A stretch of 64,000 bases of DNA from Eudorina sp. 2006-703-Eu-15 (taxonomy: Eukaryota; Chlorophyta; Chlorophyceae; Chlamydomonadales; Volvocaceae). Numbering within the stretch: the first letter of the stretch is position 1; every line of letters begins with the position of its first letter. The notes below the pieces were generated by a model. It was not told where the DNA came from. It did no database searches and saw only the letters and a program-made list of their open reading frames with translations. The translations under genes were made by a program, and so were the position numbers. This document shows, in pieces, positions 1 to 12,800 of the stretch. Location: NCBI GenBank assembly GCA_003117195.1, contig BDSI01000006.1, forward strand, positions 496,001 through 560,000, given 5' to 3'.

Positions 1-275
1 AACATGTCTCCATGCCCCGATTACTGTCTACTATGTCTACTATGTCTACTATGTCTCCCTGCTCCCATCGCGGCGCACATCGTACCCTGCATATGCCCAC
101 TGTTGCATCCATCAACGCATCAGCCTAGGAGGGAAGTAGTGAGGGTGGTACTAAGATGTTGAACGCGTTATATTGAACGACGGCACGTAGTGGGTGAGCC
201 TCGCGAGCCAGCACTGCGCATTCCCAGCAGCGGTCCCTCCTCGTGGTGGTGGGAAGTGCCGGCTCCGAAACCCAC
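1..275 (-). other. Intron of the CinA-like gene
   Basis: No coding continuity is seen downstream of the donor at 275. Bases 27-56 hold a small direct repeat of the unit CTATGTCTA. The next exon must lie outside the window. Confidence 0.5.
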
Positions 276-453
276 CTGTACAGCAGCTTGGCCAGCCAGG
301 GGGTGTTTGTGTCGACCACGGATCCCGACAGGATCTCGTCGCCGATCACCACCAGTGCGGCGCGCGGGGCGTCCTGCGACGGGGCGGCGCCAGCGGAGGC
401 GGAGGCCGCGTGCCGCCGCAGGGAATGGTCCCCGACCGGCGCAAGCTGCGGGA
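276..453 (-). CDS. CinA/MoCF-type (molybdopterin-binding-like) protein, one exon of a partial gene
   Basis: Only one exon is clear. Read on the minus strand it encodes a Ser/Ala-rich lead followed by AALVVIGDEILSGSVVDTN and then TPWLAKLLYR. This is the signature start of the MoCF fold in CinA proteins and the N-terminal half of FLAD1-type enzymes (the VGDEIL-G-xxDTN motif). The exon ends inside the Arg codon at a GTGGGT donor (275). The rest of the gene lies left of position 1, and 1-275 reads as intron. The upstream boundary is a guess (an acceptor at about 454), so the N-terminus, probably a targeting peptide, is not resolved; an ATG near 625 is one candidate first exon. CinA proteins act on pyridine nucleotides and ADP-ribose, and FLAD1 makes FAD; this fragment does not show which applies. 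The gene is head-to-head with the UBC13 gene. Confidence 0.68.
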
Positions 454-986
454 CTGCACCCAGCTGTGGATGGCGTCAGGGAGATCGGGTGGAGAGCGAG
501 GAATCGGTCCGTGTAGCGGGGCAAGCGTGGGAGGGCGATCCGACGAATCCCAATATGACGTGGCAGGGCAGGACCCCTGGAATCCCCTGGCCTCTTGTGC
601 CCAGGCGACGGACACTGTACTGCATGGCCCCAAGCGCAGTGCGACAGTGGTTTGGCTCTAAGGCATTGCCTGCGGCGAGGCTTGGCCCGGGAGTACGTTG
701 CAAGGTGGTTGACGTACCAGCAGGCGACGACTGACCAATCGATGAATTAATCCTGCTGCATACATTTTTGGAATTTTGTTCGGCCGGGACGTGGTGTTGG
801 CTAAACTTGCCATTTTAGTACATATTGCCGTACTATCGGAAGTTTTTCGCACAGGCTTTGCACGGGTTTCCTTCTAGGACGAAAAAGCCATAGGTGGCAG
901 AGGTAGAGCTCCCTAGTTCCAATCGGACGTCTAATTTCCCGCTCATTTGGACAGAACAAGAGCCCTCGTTGCAAGTCGCCTAAAGG
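454..986. promoter_or_regulatory. Putative bidirectional promoter region between the CinA-like gene and UBC13
   Basis: The two flanking genes diverge, and the UBC13 ATG is at 987. About 0.5 kb separates it from the last supported CinA-like exon, and part of that may be a first exon of the CinA-like gene. The stretch 740-960 is clearly more AT-rich than its surroundings, as expected for a promoter. I do not see a convincing TATA box. Confidence 0.4.
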
Positions 987-1968
987 ATGAACGCCGATCA
1001 GGCTGCACAGGCAGCACAGCTGCCAAGACGTATCATCAAGGTGCGGGCGCCTGTCCTGGCTAGCTTGTGAGGATCCATCTGCGGCGCTGAACTCTTGCAC
1101 TCTCTCTTTGATGACTTCTCTCAGGAGACTCAGAAATTACTTAGCGAACCTGGTAGGTGCCAGGCACGCTCCGGGTCATCCGTCATTTCAGCCTCGGCTC
1201 GCACCCTCAGCATATGTGCTCTCCCTGACTGCAGCCCCGGGCATTAGCGCGTCGCCGTCCGAGGAGAACCTCCGCTACTTCAATGTTATGATTCTAGGCC
1301 CCCAGCAGTCGCCGTATGAGGGAGGCGTGTTTAAGCTGGAGCTCTTCCTTCCCGAAGACTATCCGATGGCGCCCCCGAAGGTTCGCTTCCTGACCAAGAT
1401 TTACCACCCCAAGTAAGTAATTATTGGAAATTGCGCGTTTTGGGTCGGTTTGCGTTGTCTCATTTCGCCGCACCTAACTCGACACGCGCAGCATCGACAA
1501 GCTCGGCCGCATTTGCCTGGATATCTTGAAAGACAAGTGGTCACCAGCGCTCCAGATTCGCACCGTTCTGCTCAGGTGGGCAGCTATGGATAAGGGATGG
1601 CGGTCCGGGGACGGCGGGGGGAATCCGGGTGGAACTGGGGGGAGCGGGGGGGGGGAGACGCACACTTCACCCCAAATGGCGCGGAGCTGACCTTCCTAAT
1701 TTTCGAAAACGGCTTGGGCTGTGTCGACGCAGCATCCAAGCCCTGCTGTCGGCGCCCAACCCCGATGACCCCCTGGCTGACCAAATCGCCAAGCACTGGA
1801 AGGAGAACGAGAAGGAGGCCATTGCGACAGGTGTGTTGGGGTGGGGCTCATGGGTGTGCTAGGACCGCGCTTGAAGGCGCGCGTTCTTTTCTTGGGCCAG
1901 CCGTTCTTACTTGAATCCCGTGCTGGACCGCAGCTCGCCAGTGGACGTCCATGTACGCCCAGGGCTAG
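987..1968 (+). CDS. UBC13: Ubiquitin-conjugating enzyme E2, UBC13/UBE2N type
   Basis: Six exons: 987-1040, 1125-1152, 1235-1412, 1492-1575, 1733-1830 and 1934-1968. They give 158 aa, against about 152 in animals and plants; the surplus is an eight-residue N-terminal extension before LPRRIIK. The UBC fold is complete: ETQKLLSEP helix, [18 protein letters not shown], the HPN motif (85-87), catalytic Cys95 in [11 protein letters not shown], and [22 protein letters not shown]13 works with a catalytically dead partner (UEV/MMS2) to build Lys63-linked ubiquitin chains used in DNA damage tolerance and signalling. The last exon was chosen because it restores the family ending [12 protein letters not shown]; a later acceptor at 2082 gives a worse tail. 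The second exon is only 28 nt. The start is the first in-frame ATG before the conserved helix. Head-to-head with the CinA-like gene and in tandem with CCT7. Confidence 0.95.
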
Positions 1969-2620
1969 CGGACCGATTCTCCAGCTGGAGGGCGAGCGCG
2001 TGCAGGTGTTGGCGTTCGGGACGGCAAAGGGATCGTGCTTGGATACGTGGGTTCCTGGGGTACGACTGCTGGTCCTGCGAGCATGGGTGCTGAAGGTCAG
2101 CACCCGGTGAATTGCCTGCAAGGATTGTAGTGGAGGTGCATTGCTATGGAATTGCGGAACGACGTTCAACATCCGATGCCCCGACAAGCCATGCATATGC
2201 TTGTCCCTGGGTGGCGCCACCGCCGGGAGGGCAGGATGGTCGCAGAAGACAGGAGGGGGTGAGTAGATGCGGAGCAGTTCGGGCTTGGTCTAATTGGCTG
2301 GTAAACGTTTGGTAAGAATGGGAGGAACGTGCACCGAAGGAAGAATTTGCTGGCGTAAGGGAGCCGATGGGAGGCCAAGTGTAACAAAGTACGATGTGAT
2401 TGATATACGACACGCTTCTCGACGTTCTCAATGGCGCGCATTTGTTCCGGCGCCGACTAATTTCTGATTTAACAGTACAGTATGATAGAGCGGTTCCACT
2501 AAGACATTTGTGAAACCATACAAGCATCGTTTTCCTTCAGACGCTTCAGATCTACACTGTCTCTGGTGGACCACCTCTTCAACTTGTCACTGAACCATAA
2601 TTTCGAATTGATTAGGAAAA
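1969..2620. other. UBC13 3'UTR and CCT7 promoter interval
   Basis: No open frame with family resemblance is seen. The stretch should hold the UBC13 3'UTR (TGTAA at 2380) and the CCT7 5' region. The AT content rises from about 2390 to 2620, just ahead of the CCT7 ATG. Confidence 0.5.
2380..2384 (+). terminator. Candidate poly(A) signal TGTAA of UBC13
   Basis: TGTAA is the usual polyadenylation signal in volvocine algae. This copy lies 412 nt after the UBC13 stop and before CCT7. The assignment is from motif and position only. Confidence 0.4.
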
Positions 2621-5600
2621 ATGATGCCAATGATGGGAATGCAACCTCAGATTATCCTTTTAAAAGAGGGAACTGACACAAGTCAGGGAAAGCCTCAGCT
2701 CATCAGCAACATTAATGCCTGCATGGCCGTGGTCGACACCGTGCGCACTACTCTGGGGCCTCGCGGCATGGACAAGTTGATACACGACAGCAAGGTCTGG
2801 AGGGTGCATGTGGACTGTTGGGCGGCTCTTTCGTCGTAGGGCCGTAACGTGGCTGGCACAATGTTATCAAATCAGCTGCAAATACATGTACTGTTCAGGG
2901 AGTGACGATATCAAACGACGGCGCAACGATTATGAAGCTACTTGACATCGTGCATCCAGCGGCGAAAACCCTGGTGGATGTGTCTTTGGCACAGGACGCC
3001 GAGGTGGGTGTTTGGTACATTCCTGTGCGTCAGCGGCGTTCTGGGCGCGTTGAGGGACAGGTGCCCTCCTGGATTTGGCGCGCTTTTCTCCTTAGGGCTG
3101 GAAGCTCACCACGCCGAACTCCAGTGGTTGACAGGCAGCAGCCCACGCGTACCCTGGCATATCCCTTGCAGGTTGGCGACGGGACGACGAGTGTGGTTAT
3201 CCTTGCTGGGGAATTCCTCAAAGAGGCGAAGCCTTTCGTCGAGGAGGGTGTTCACCCACGCGTGAGTACAGATCAGGGCCGTGCGTCGGGCTGTAAGGTG
3301 TTATGTGCCTCCAGATCAAATGTGCTGTATTGCTGAGCAGAGAAACACGCGTCAACCCAGTTCCAGTCGCAAGCGCGGAACAGCCTCCACAGCCGGTCAC
3401 GCTCCACAGCTGTTCTGCAGTCCTGGGGCATTGAACCGCGGCCCAAGTCACTTGCTCTCACGTGGATCCGGGCTGGTACAGGGGTGTCAGCTTGGGCGAT
3501 ACCTTCGGGGGCGCGCCCCAAGCCATGCTCTGCATCCTTGTGGCACAATTCACGCCCTTCATGCACGTACAACACGAGATTTGACAAGACCCCTCCCCAC
3601 ACACACGCACGGATTTCCTTGCGTCACACACACATACCGCGCGCACACGACGAATGCTGTAGTGATTCGTTGCTCGGCCGCCTGCGACATGTCGCCGGCT
3701 GCAGAGCCTTATCAAGAGCTTCCGGCAGGCCTCGACCCTGGCCGTGCAGCGGCTCAAAGACCAGGCCATCAGCCTGGAGGACAAGGCGCTGGAGGAGAAA
3801 AAGGACCTGCTGAAGAAATGCGCGATGACGACCCTGAACAGCAAGCTGGTGAGGATCGCCCTCCACCGGTGTTCCAGTATCCACAATGATATCGACCAGG
3901 GTGGTAATGTTACCCTTGTCGATTGCACGATCGGGCCGCGGCGCCTCTTGACAGACGCAGCGTTCTGCCGTTCGTGTGCTGGGGCCGCGACAGCGCGTGA
4001 GAGCTGTGCACCCAGCACTATGATTGGCTGGGAGGGGGCTCCTGCTGCGTCGTGCGCATGTTGCGGGCGCCATCTGGGTTGAGACGATGCCGCGCAGGGC
4101 ACTGGCGAACAGTGCTTATATGGGAGAAGCTCAGACCTGAAGCTGGCGCGATGCGCGCGCGGACCGGAGCAACCACGACCGCAGGCACGCAGAAAGCCCA
4201 TGCGGCAGCATCTGGCAGACCTCGCCTCCGCCCCGTGGCGAGAGTCTGCGCACATCCAGCCGCCGCACGTCGCCATCGGTCCATCCTTGTCTCACTCTGG
4301 TTCTCCTGATGTATCAGTCGGCCGGTCACCAGGGGCTCGGGACCGTGCTGCTGCTGCTACTATTTTTGCATCCCCAGATGTTTCCGTGCATTTCCCGCCG
4401 CCGCCGATGTGACGTCCTCCGCCGCCGATTTGATGTAATGTGGTTCCGGGCTCCTTAATCGGACTGTTTCCCGGACTGCTTTCCCGGTGATGACGACGTC
4501 ATTACCTCCCAGGTGAGCGGCGAGAAGGAGTTCTTCGCCCAGATGGTTGTGGACGCGGTGTCGACCCTGGACCCCACCTCCCTGGACCTCAAGATGATCG
4601 GTATCAAGAAGGTCCAGGGAGGCGGCCTGCGCGACTCGTTCCTGGTGGACGGCGTCGCCTTCAAGAAGACCTTCTCGTATGCGGGTGAGTGCTTATGAAC
4701 GTCGTGTGCGGGCGGGCGGGTCGTGTGCGGGTGGGCGGACTGATGTGCCGGTGCGTCACAGTGCGTCTGCGTTTCTTCGCGTCCCTCCTGCCGCCATGAC
4801 ATGCGAGCCAAGCCACACAGGGCAATCCCATTTCCCCGCGTGCGCCTCAACACATATCTCTCCATGCTTCTGCGGCTCTGCGGGTGGTGGTTTGCTTCCA
4901 CTCCAGGCTTTGAGCAGCAGCCCAAGTCGTTCACGGACCCCAAGATCCTGGTGCTCAACATCGAGCTGGAGCTCAAGGCGGAGAAGGAGAACGCGGAGAT
5001 CCGGCTAGACGACCCCGCCAAGTACCAGTCGATCGTGGACGCCGAGTGGAACATCATCTACGACAAGCTCGCCAAGTGCGTCGCCAGCGGTGCCAACATT
5101 GTGCTGTCGCGGCTCGCCATCGGCGACCTGGCGACCCAGGTGGGGTTGGTTCGGGGTGGGGGGTGCAGGGGATTGTGTGAGGTTGGTTTGGGGTGGGGTG
5201 CAGGGGATTGTGTGGGTTTGGTTTGGGGTGGGGTGCAGGGGATTGTGTGGGGTTGGTTTGGGATGGGGGTCAAACAGAGAAAGCCAGACCGTGATACGAA
5301 CCCGGGTGGGGTTGCAGGGGAGTGTTGGGCCGGTTTCTGGGGGTTGCGGGGTGGGGTTTGCACACTCTGGCTCGGGTCGTGTGGGTCAATGTCCTGGATG
5401 CACATACGCACTACAGGTAACCATATCACTGAAGGGTGCTTCGGGGGGGTTTCGCTCGCCTGTGGCCCCTCTCCATTTTCCCCTTTGCCCCCATAATTGG
5501 ATTCTCCCGGCAGTACTTCGCCGACCGCAACATCTTCTGCGCGGGTCGGGTGGAGACGGGCGACATTGAGCGCGTCACCAAGGCCACAGGCGCCAAGGTG

Positions 5601-8600
5601 CAGACGACCGTCAACAACCTGGACCCCGCGGCGCTGGGCACCTGCGCCAAGTTTGAGGAGCGCCAGGTGAGTGCGGGGACGCGGGGGTTAGGAAAGTGGT
5701 ACACATATTGAAGCTGGGGGACGTGGGGTGGCTGCGGGGACGTGGTGGGCGCCGTCGGAGTCGCCAGTCCTTGCGCGCTTGGTCATGGGGAGGTGTGCTG
5801 GGGATCGCAGCTGAGGGAGTCCGTGCGTGCCGGGTGTACCCGGTGGGCAGCGCAGGGAAGTGTGCGGAAATAATGTGGCGCGGCGTTAAGCGCGCCGCAG
5901 CGTAACGCCGCAGCGCGTTGAGGTGCGGGGGGTTTCGCCGCAGGGCATTGTCATCAGTGCGGCGAGGCGGAGCTTCAGCGGGGCAACAGACGCGGCTGGT
6001 ATGGTCCTGTTCTCTGGCCCGCTGATCAGACGGATCATGATCTCACAGTATTCGGAAAGTGTTCTATGTTAACCTTAACTCTCGCGTCGTGTGTGTGTGT
6101 GTGTGTGTTTAGCGAGAAAGCCGCACGGGTGTGTGTACAAGATAACTGAGCGCGCGTGTGTGTCTCTCTCCGCCCCGCACTTGCATCTCTCGCTCACTCC
6201 CGGGCCGGACTTGTCCTCTGGCAGCAGCGCAGCTTCAATCTGTCCACCAATTTGCTGTACCCCCCCCCCCCCACACACACACACACCCGGGCCCCAGGTC
6301 GGTGCCGAGCGCTACAACCTGTTCACCGGCTGCCCGGAGGCGCGCACCGCCACGCTGGTGCTCCGCGGCGGCTCGGAGCAGTTCATCGATGAGGCGGACC
6401 GCTCGCTGCACGACGCCATCATGATCGTGCGCCGCGCGCTCAAGCACGCGCAGGTACAGGGCGGCGGTTGGCGACAGCGTTCCAGCGCAGTGCGACACGG
6501 GCCCGGTTTGTGGGGGAGCAGGGGCGGGTTATTTTTTGAGTTGCGTGGCGATCCGTCAGACGCTGCGTGGAGACGGGATTGGTGAGGCACATGCCGGGCG
6601 CTGGGTGGCAGACCGTCGGCGCAGCCCGGCTGGGACGATGACTCTGCTGCCAAGGAGGCGGGTCAGAGCCGTTGGGATGGGAATCGACCTCGGGGACTGA
6701 GAGATAGGTAGGGTTGCGGCGAGGCACGGCCCCACAGCAGTGACCCCACAGCAGTGACCCTGTAAGTGTATTGAGGCCCCGATTATGCCTACAGGACCGT
6801 AGTCTGTGCTGCGCCCCGTGAGACCCGTCTTTGCACACCACGTTTGCGCCCATGTTTTGGCGCCGTCCGTCCGCAGGTGGTGCCGGGCGGCGGGGCGGTG
6901 GAGATGGAGCTGAGCAAGTACCTGAGCGACTACAGCCTCCAGTTCACCAACAAGGTAAAGGGGGGCCCGCCCATGTTCTGACGACATCCCGGGACGGCTG
7001 GGGCGCCAGGGCCGCATCAGCCGGATGGCTGTGCCTCTTTCCCCCGACTAAAACAGGACACTGCAGCCGTTGCTGGCCGCCGTTGCTAGTCAGGGCCTTT
7101 CTGTCACCCCGCTGCGGCTTGGCCGTGCTCCGACTCCTTCAAATGGTAATACGACATTATGTGTTACGATACGGCATGCGCCCCGCCACTCCTTGCTCGT
7201 TCGCCATTTTCCTTGGTCCCGCAGTCGCAGCTGTTCATCAAGTCGTACGCCAAGGCGCTGGAGGTGATCCCGCGGCAGCTGTGCAACAACGCAGGCTTTG
7301 ACGCCACGGACGTGCTCAACCAGCTGCGCCAGAAGCACGCACTGGCCGACGGCTCCGGCAAGGTGAGGATTGATGGGGCTGGTTGGTGTAGTTGGTGTAG
7401 TGTAGTGACACTAGTGATGGCTTGACAAAGGGTATCGGGTATGGTTTTTGCATCTTCGTGGCGTCGTACACGCGGACCGGATGGGAGGTCATAATGTCGG
7501 TCTCGGTTTGTGACTACACCAAGGGCGTCGGGGTGGCAAATCCACACTCGCACACTTCCTGGTGCTGGGAACTACGAACTGTGGCGAACACGCCAGGGAC
7601 ATCAGGCTGCCCGGGTGCCCTGATGCCAGGCACCAGGCAAGGCACCAGGTAGGTAGGTAGGTGGGTAGGTTACCCAAGAACTGCATGTTGACCCAAACTT
7701 ACCCGTGTTGAGAAAAGAAACCCGCCCCGACCGAACCCATGCGTGTGTGTAAGAAAACTCAGCCGCGAGAAGCGAAGTGTGTGTGTGAATCGTTACATAT
7801 CTGCCGGGCCGACGCTGGCCGGGGGCGCTAACCCGCCCCGTACGGGAGACCGCCGAAGCACTCTCCCAGAGAACTGGGAGAGAGGCGAGGAGACACAGCA
7901 CGGGACCACAAGGGTGCCGTGCACCCGGCGCCTCTAGCCCCATCTAAAACGCGTCACGGGGTCAGGCACCAAGCCAGCCTGCCGTTGTAAAGCCGGTGTG
8001 TGTGTGTGTGTGTGTTATTGGTGAAGCAAGCCGCGAGACGAGGTGGGCCTCGCCCGATATGTGTGTACGGTATGTGTTTGGCAAGGAAACCCGCGTGTGT
8101 GTATATATGCATACGGGACTGAGCCGTGTGGGGATCTCGGCGCTGCGCAGAACTTCGGTGTGGACGTCAACACCGGCGGTGTGTGCGACACGTACAACGC
8201 GTTTGTGTGGGAGCCAGCGCTCGTGAAGATCAACGCTATTCAGGTACGACAATATCGCATAACCAGTGGCAATTACGAGTTGTGCGGGCGGGCTCTTCTG
8301 GGCACAGGGAGCGTTGGACAGCACGCTGTGCTTTGTGAGCGGCAGCCACTGATGCATCGCATCATACCGTTGTCTTGCTGCTGACCCCAACCCCAAGTGA
8401 AGGTCATACGAGCGGGAAAGTCCTGACGACGTTTCCTTGGTTGACCTTGTTTGCCCCTCAGCATCCGTCCATGTTGCCCGTGTTTGCCAGTCGTCTGAAA
8501 CTGAGGAGTCCCGAACGCCATGCTGTTCGCGCCTCCGAAACCAGGCGGCGACGGAGGCGGCGTGTCTCATCCTGTCGGTCGACGAGACGGTACGCAACCC

Positions 8601-8712
8601 CAAGAGCGAGGTGCCCGACGCGGCGAGCGGCGCCGCGGCGCAGGCGGCCATGACGGGTGCTGGGCGGGGCCGGGGGCGGGGACCCATGCGCGGGCGGGGC
8701 ATGCGGAGATGA
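2621..8712 (+). CDS. CCT7: T-complex protein 1 subunit eta (CCT7)
   Basis: Twelve exons: 2621-2794, 2899-3003, 3172-3261, 3705-3848, 4513-4684, 4907-5139, 5514-5666, 6298-6453, 6877-6954, 7225-7362, 8151-8243 and 8545-8712, giving 567 aa. The eta subunit is recognised from [19 protein letters not shown] at the start, [22 protein letters not shown], the ATP-binding GDGTTS (95-100), [56 protein letters not shown] and VSV-like [12 protein letters not shown]. Eight different CCT subunits form a double-ring ATP-driven chaperonin in the cytosol that folds actin, tubulin and WD proteins. The tail is a Gly/Arg run (GRGRGRG) plus PMRGRGMRR, longer than in animals. Exon 5 begins GTGAGC directly after its AG, so the acceptor resembles a donor. 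Introns carry repeat-family copies, a 36-bp tandem repeat (intron 6) and an inverted repeat pair (intron 7). Confidence 0.97.
5139..5265 (+). repeat. Tandem repeat of about 36 bp in CCT7 intron 6
   Basis: About four units built from GGTTTGGGGTGGGGTGCAGG followed by GGATTGTGTG. The array starts at the splice donor itself. Each unit contains GGTGCAG, which looks like an acceptor. No coding role is expected. Confidence 0.75.
5693..6262. repeat. Inverted repeat pair framing CCT7 intron 7 (intron repeat family A)
   Basis: At 5693-5718, just after the donor, the intron reads TAGGAAAGTGGTACACATAT then TGAAGCTG. At 6222-6262, just before the acceptor, the reverse form appears: GCAGCAGCGCAGCTTCAAT then CTGTCCACCAATTTGCTGTA. 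The same sequence family recurs at the ends of introns in other genes of this window (see findings). Confidence 0.7.
7740..7890 (-). repeat. Dispersed repeat family C, inverted copy in CCT7 intron 10
   Basis: This stretch is the reverse complement of the element seen twice at 53966-54112 and 54357-54506. Shared blocks include AATCGTTACATATCTGCCGG, GCTAACCCGCC, CGGGAGACCGCCGAAGCACT and the CA-rich end with AAGCGAAG next to AGCCGCGAG. It has no coding capacity beyond short accidental frames. Confidence 0.8.
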
Positions 8713-9894
8713 GCATGAGACCGGACGGGTCTCTCTGGTCGCAGGGGCGTTGGCGTGGCAGGCATGCGCTGGGTGGTGCTGTCGCAGGTGCCGTGCGGCA
8801 AAGGGGTAGCATGTGGATGTGGGAGTTGTACCCCATGGAGGGTGTGTGTAGAGTAGTGCAGGAGGATGTGGGGATTTAACGGTATCGACGGTATGACACG
8901 GTGCAACCGGGGAGGTGGGGAATGCAGATTGGTGTCTCGATTCGGGTGAGGGCCGCACCGCGTTGCTTGGCGGCGGCGGCTTGCTGGGTTGAAAGGCGCT
9001 TTCGGCGGAAGCCAGCAAGCGCGCTGCGTCATGCGCACAGTGCCCTTGCCAGAACTGTACCTGCTGGCAGAGATTAGGCTCCTCAGAGGACACGGGAGTG
9101 CGCTGTACCGTATGAACGTGCTTGGCTTAAATGCCCACTTCCAACGCTTTCTTTTCAAAAAATTCCAGGGGCGCGGCATGAAATCCATTCATGGCGTGCA
9201 GTTCTTAGCGCGTTCCGCGGTCTGCTTGGCGAATATGGCATCGAATTGCGATCCTGAACAGGACGCAATTCCGAGACATCCGACAGCCTTACACCGCGCT
9301 CTGATTTGTCACAGGTAACAAACCGCAAAGCACAAATTTGACATGTGCGTTGGTGATCCTTATGTAGAAGCCAGCGGAATATGGAAAGGGCGACCGCCGA
9401 GCCGCAGTCAGACAAGCACAGCATGGAGTATATCGCGCAGCCGCGCATTAAGCCTTTCGAGATTAGCTCGGAGTGTATGGGTGCAGTGACGCTAGGTTCT
9501 TAGTCTGACTTGGCAAGAGAAAGAAAGTTGTCCTAAATCCAACTACAATGTGAAGGAAGTTTCCTCAGTCCCACGCAGACTCAACACCCGTTGGCTGGGA
9601 CTCAAGTGTGTCTGATACATTATCATTATTCATAAAACGCCGTACAGCTGCAGTCGGGGGTCACGGTCGGGGGTTCTACTTGCACCTTCCCCAATTCTCA
9701 TTCGAGCACATAGTCAAAATGGTTTGCCATAAGCTGCGACCCTCTTTTGTTTTAATACATGCCTTCAAAGCAAAATAGGTATTAATCCAAAGATGCGATG
9801 TCGCTTTCCTCGTTATAATACAGCGACCAACATACATTATTGCAGTGATTTACCAGCAAGACGTAACAGACCTCGATATCGGCCAGAGGCTCCC
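8713..9894. other. Intergenic interval, CCT7 3' side and protease promoter
   Basis: About 1.2 kb without a supported gene. The first part should hold the CCT7 3'UTR. No TGTAA signal was found. From about 9480 onward it becomes AT-rich, consistent with the promoter of the following protease gene. A 109-codon open frame at 8989-9318 resembles nothing known and is probably chance. Confidence 0.5.
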
Positions 9895-12800
9895 ATGTCC
9901 TACAGCAAGCTGCTATTCCTGGCTCTCTTAGCACTGGTTTATAGCCAAGCGATTGGCGTAGAGGGCGGTGACCCTGCACCCAGGGGATCCACTCGCCAGG
10001 CTTTCTTGGTCCCCTTGCAACATCGCGAGGCGCCCGGCTGGAGGCGTCAGCTCCTGCGACATGGGCCCTTGCCGGTGTTCGGGTCAACGCGCGATCTGGG
10101 GTGAGGCCATGTGGTATATATCCAGCGCGCTGACCGACAGCACAAGGCACAGACCCCCCCCCCGCCCCGCCGCCTGTTCTCCTCCCCTGGCTACTGCGGC
10201 AGGTATTTCTACGCTGTCCTGGACCTGGGGACGCCTTCGCGGTCTTACAGCGTCATCATTGACACGGGCAGCACGATAACTTACGTTCCGTGCAAAGGCT
10301 GCCAGAACTGCGGCAAGCACCAGGTGCGCTGCTCGTTGACTTCCCGGGCGCCGGTCCATGGACCAGGGGCCTCACATGGACCAGGGGACCCACCTGGATC
10401 AGGGGCCTCGTTCCGCCGCTGAGCGGTCGCTCATGCTCATGTCCCCTACACACTCCCAGATCGCATCCGGGCTGCATGTCACCGGGCAACCTTGTTCGCC
10501 ACCCAAGAGATCCCTACCTACCATGTTTCCGGCTTCCCCGTTGAGCTCCTTCCTGGGCCGTGTTTGATTTTCCATTGTCATCTTCTGTCGGGACACCCCC
10601 GGGACGTACACGTTTCCCACGCCGCATGCCGTCAAGTGGGGATCTGGCACCACCCGTCCGCTGTGCGACACCCTCGCCTCCGTTCCGTGACCCGACCCAT
10701 ACCCGACCTCGCGGCGCCGCCCGCCTGCCCCCCACCCGCGCACGAACCCCTCCACGCCCAGTCGGAGCGCTTCGACCCGGACACCTCCGCCACCGCCCGG
10801 CGGCTGCTGTGCGGGGACCCGCTCTGTAACTGCGGCAGTCCCAGCTGCATGTGCGTCGCCAACAATCAGTGCTACTACAAACGCGCCTACGGTGGGACAC
10901 ACACGCGGAGGGGCTGGGCTGCGCTGCACTGGGCTGGGCTGGGCTGGGCTGCGTCGGGCTGGGCTGCGATGGGCTGGGCGGGGCTGGGCTATTGAGGGTG
11001 GGGGGGATGTTCGCATGATGAACCCCTGCTTTGCCTTGACATTAGCCTGTAGGAATTACTGGCCGCGGGCCGGCCAGGTAGCAGTCTTTGCTCTTTGGGT
11101 TCGGCCGTTACAACGCTTCTCGCCAGCCCTACTACGGTGTCTCATCAGCCGTCCACTATCTGAACATATCAGCTTCTACTTATCTCGTCGGCGTCAACGC
11201 TTCGCCGTCTTCGTCAATGTCTACATCGGCGGTTATCGGTTTGTTGCACTTTTGGGGTTTCGCTGTCTTTATTGACATTATGGGGGGGGATGTTCGCACC
11301 TCTGCACAGAGCAACGAGCCACCCGACTCATGCGCCTGGCACATGGCTGCGGATGCCGGTGCGGGGTTCGGCACTGCACTGCACTGCACTGCGCGGGTCT
11401 GTTGGGGTCCGTCTCCTTGGGCAAACTGGGACGTTCACCCCGCACCTGCAGCCTGCTTTCCCGTGCCACACGTTCGTGAAACCGTTTGCCTCCCTCGCGT
11501 CCGTGTGCTGCGCCGCCATCCTGATGCTGGTATGCTGGTGCGGGTGCGGGTGCAGCCGAGGGCAGCGTCAGCGAGGGTTACATGATCACGGACATGCTCA
11601 ACTTCCCGGACGACCAGCCGCCCGTGGGCCTGGTGTTCGGCTGCGTCAACGGGGAGCGCGGGGAGCTGTACCGGCAGATGGCGGATGGGCTGATGGGCAT
11701 GGGCAACAACAACAACGCCTTCCAGAGCCAGGTGGGGGCGTGGGGGTGGTGTTGGAGGTGGGGGCGTGGGGGTGGGGGTGGGGGGGGTGGAGCTGACAAC
11801 TGGTACCCATTCGGTGACTTCGTGCTGTTTCACGATTTCGATTTGACCAAAGGTTGAAGACGGAGGCGGAAATTGCAGGGCGAGGAAAGGCTCGTGGGGT
11901 TTGCCGTGAGGGCTGGGGATGAGGGTCGGGGCGCTGGGAAGAGGGTCGGGTTATCGCGGATGGAGGCAACTCCCCGCCGAGAGGTGTTTGGCAGGTGGGC
12001 CTGTCGGAAATAGGTGGGTGGGTTTGGAGGGGGTCGAGGGGGGGAGGCTCCACCGTGGAGGGGGAGGAAGACGAGGTGTGGAGCCGCGTCAGGCGTCGGC
12101 AAGGCGCAAGGGCTGCGGCGTGGGGCTGCGGCCAGTTACGGCACCTCAGGATGCCCTCATCTGCCCTGCCCTGTCCTTCCCCCGCCTGCTCCGTGCGGCC
12201 CGCAGCTGGTCGCCAACCACATCATCGAGGACGTCTTCTCGCTGTGCTTCGGCTTCCCGCGAGATGGCGTGTTGCTGCTGGGTGAGCAGACTGCGGACTG
12301 GGCCGGGGCACTCAGCTCAGGACCGGGCAGCTGCCCGGGCAGCGGCGGCCCGACCGTGTGGCCATCACGACCAGGCGGCCACCCAGACCGGGCGTGGAGA
12401 GCCGCGGGGGCGCGCCGGTGGTTGCGCGAAGCTGAGCCGCGAGCAGTGGAGGTGTTCGCACGCATAGCTACCCAATGCTCTAAAACCCCCTGGAATCATG
12501 CGTACAGCCTCTATTTCGTGACCAGTACATGGTGGACCCGAGTCCCGACCGGGTGTTCCAGCCTCTTATCTAGTCCGCGCCTCTGTCTGGTCCCGGGACT
12601 CATACCGGACTCGACCCCAGAGCGAGTTTCGCCGCGGTCGTCCGTGCCGCTGTCGAAGACCAGCGCTGTCCTCACCCGTGTCGCAGCGAGGCCGTCGGCC
12701 AGCGCGCTCGGGTATCCCTAGTGCCCTTGTCCCCCTCCCCCCGAAGCGAACCTATCGCACCCCGACCCTAGGCCCTGACCCCGGCCCCACTGCGGCCCGC

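Noticed and set aside
2082..2110. Alternative last exon of UBC13 (ending VLKVSTR)
   Set aside because: The exon at 1934-1968 gives the conserved ARxWTxxYA ending; this one does not.
8989..9318. 109-codon frame between CCT7 and the protease
   Set aside because: No resemblance to a known protein and no sign of conserved composition.
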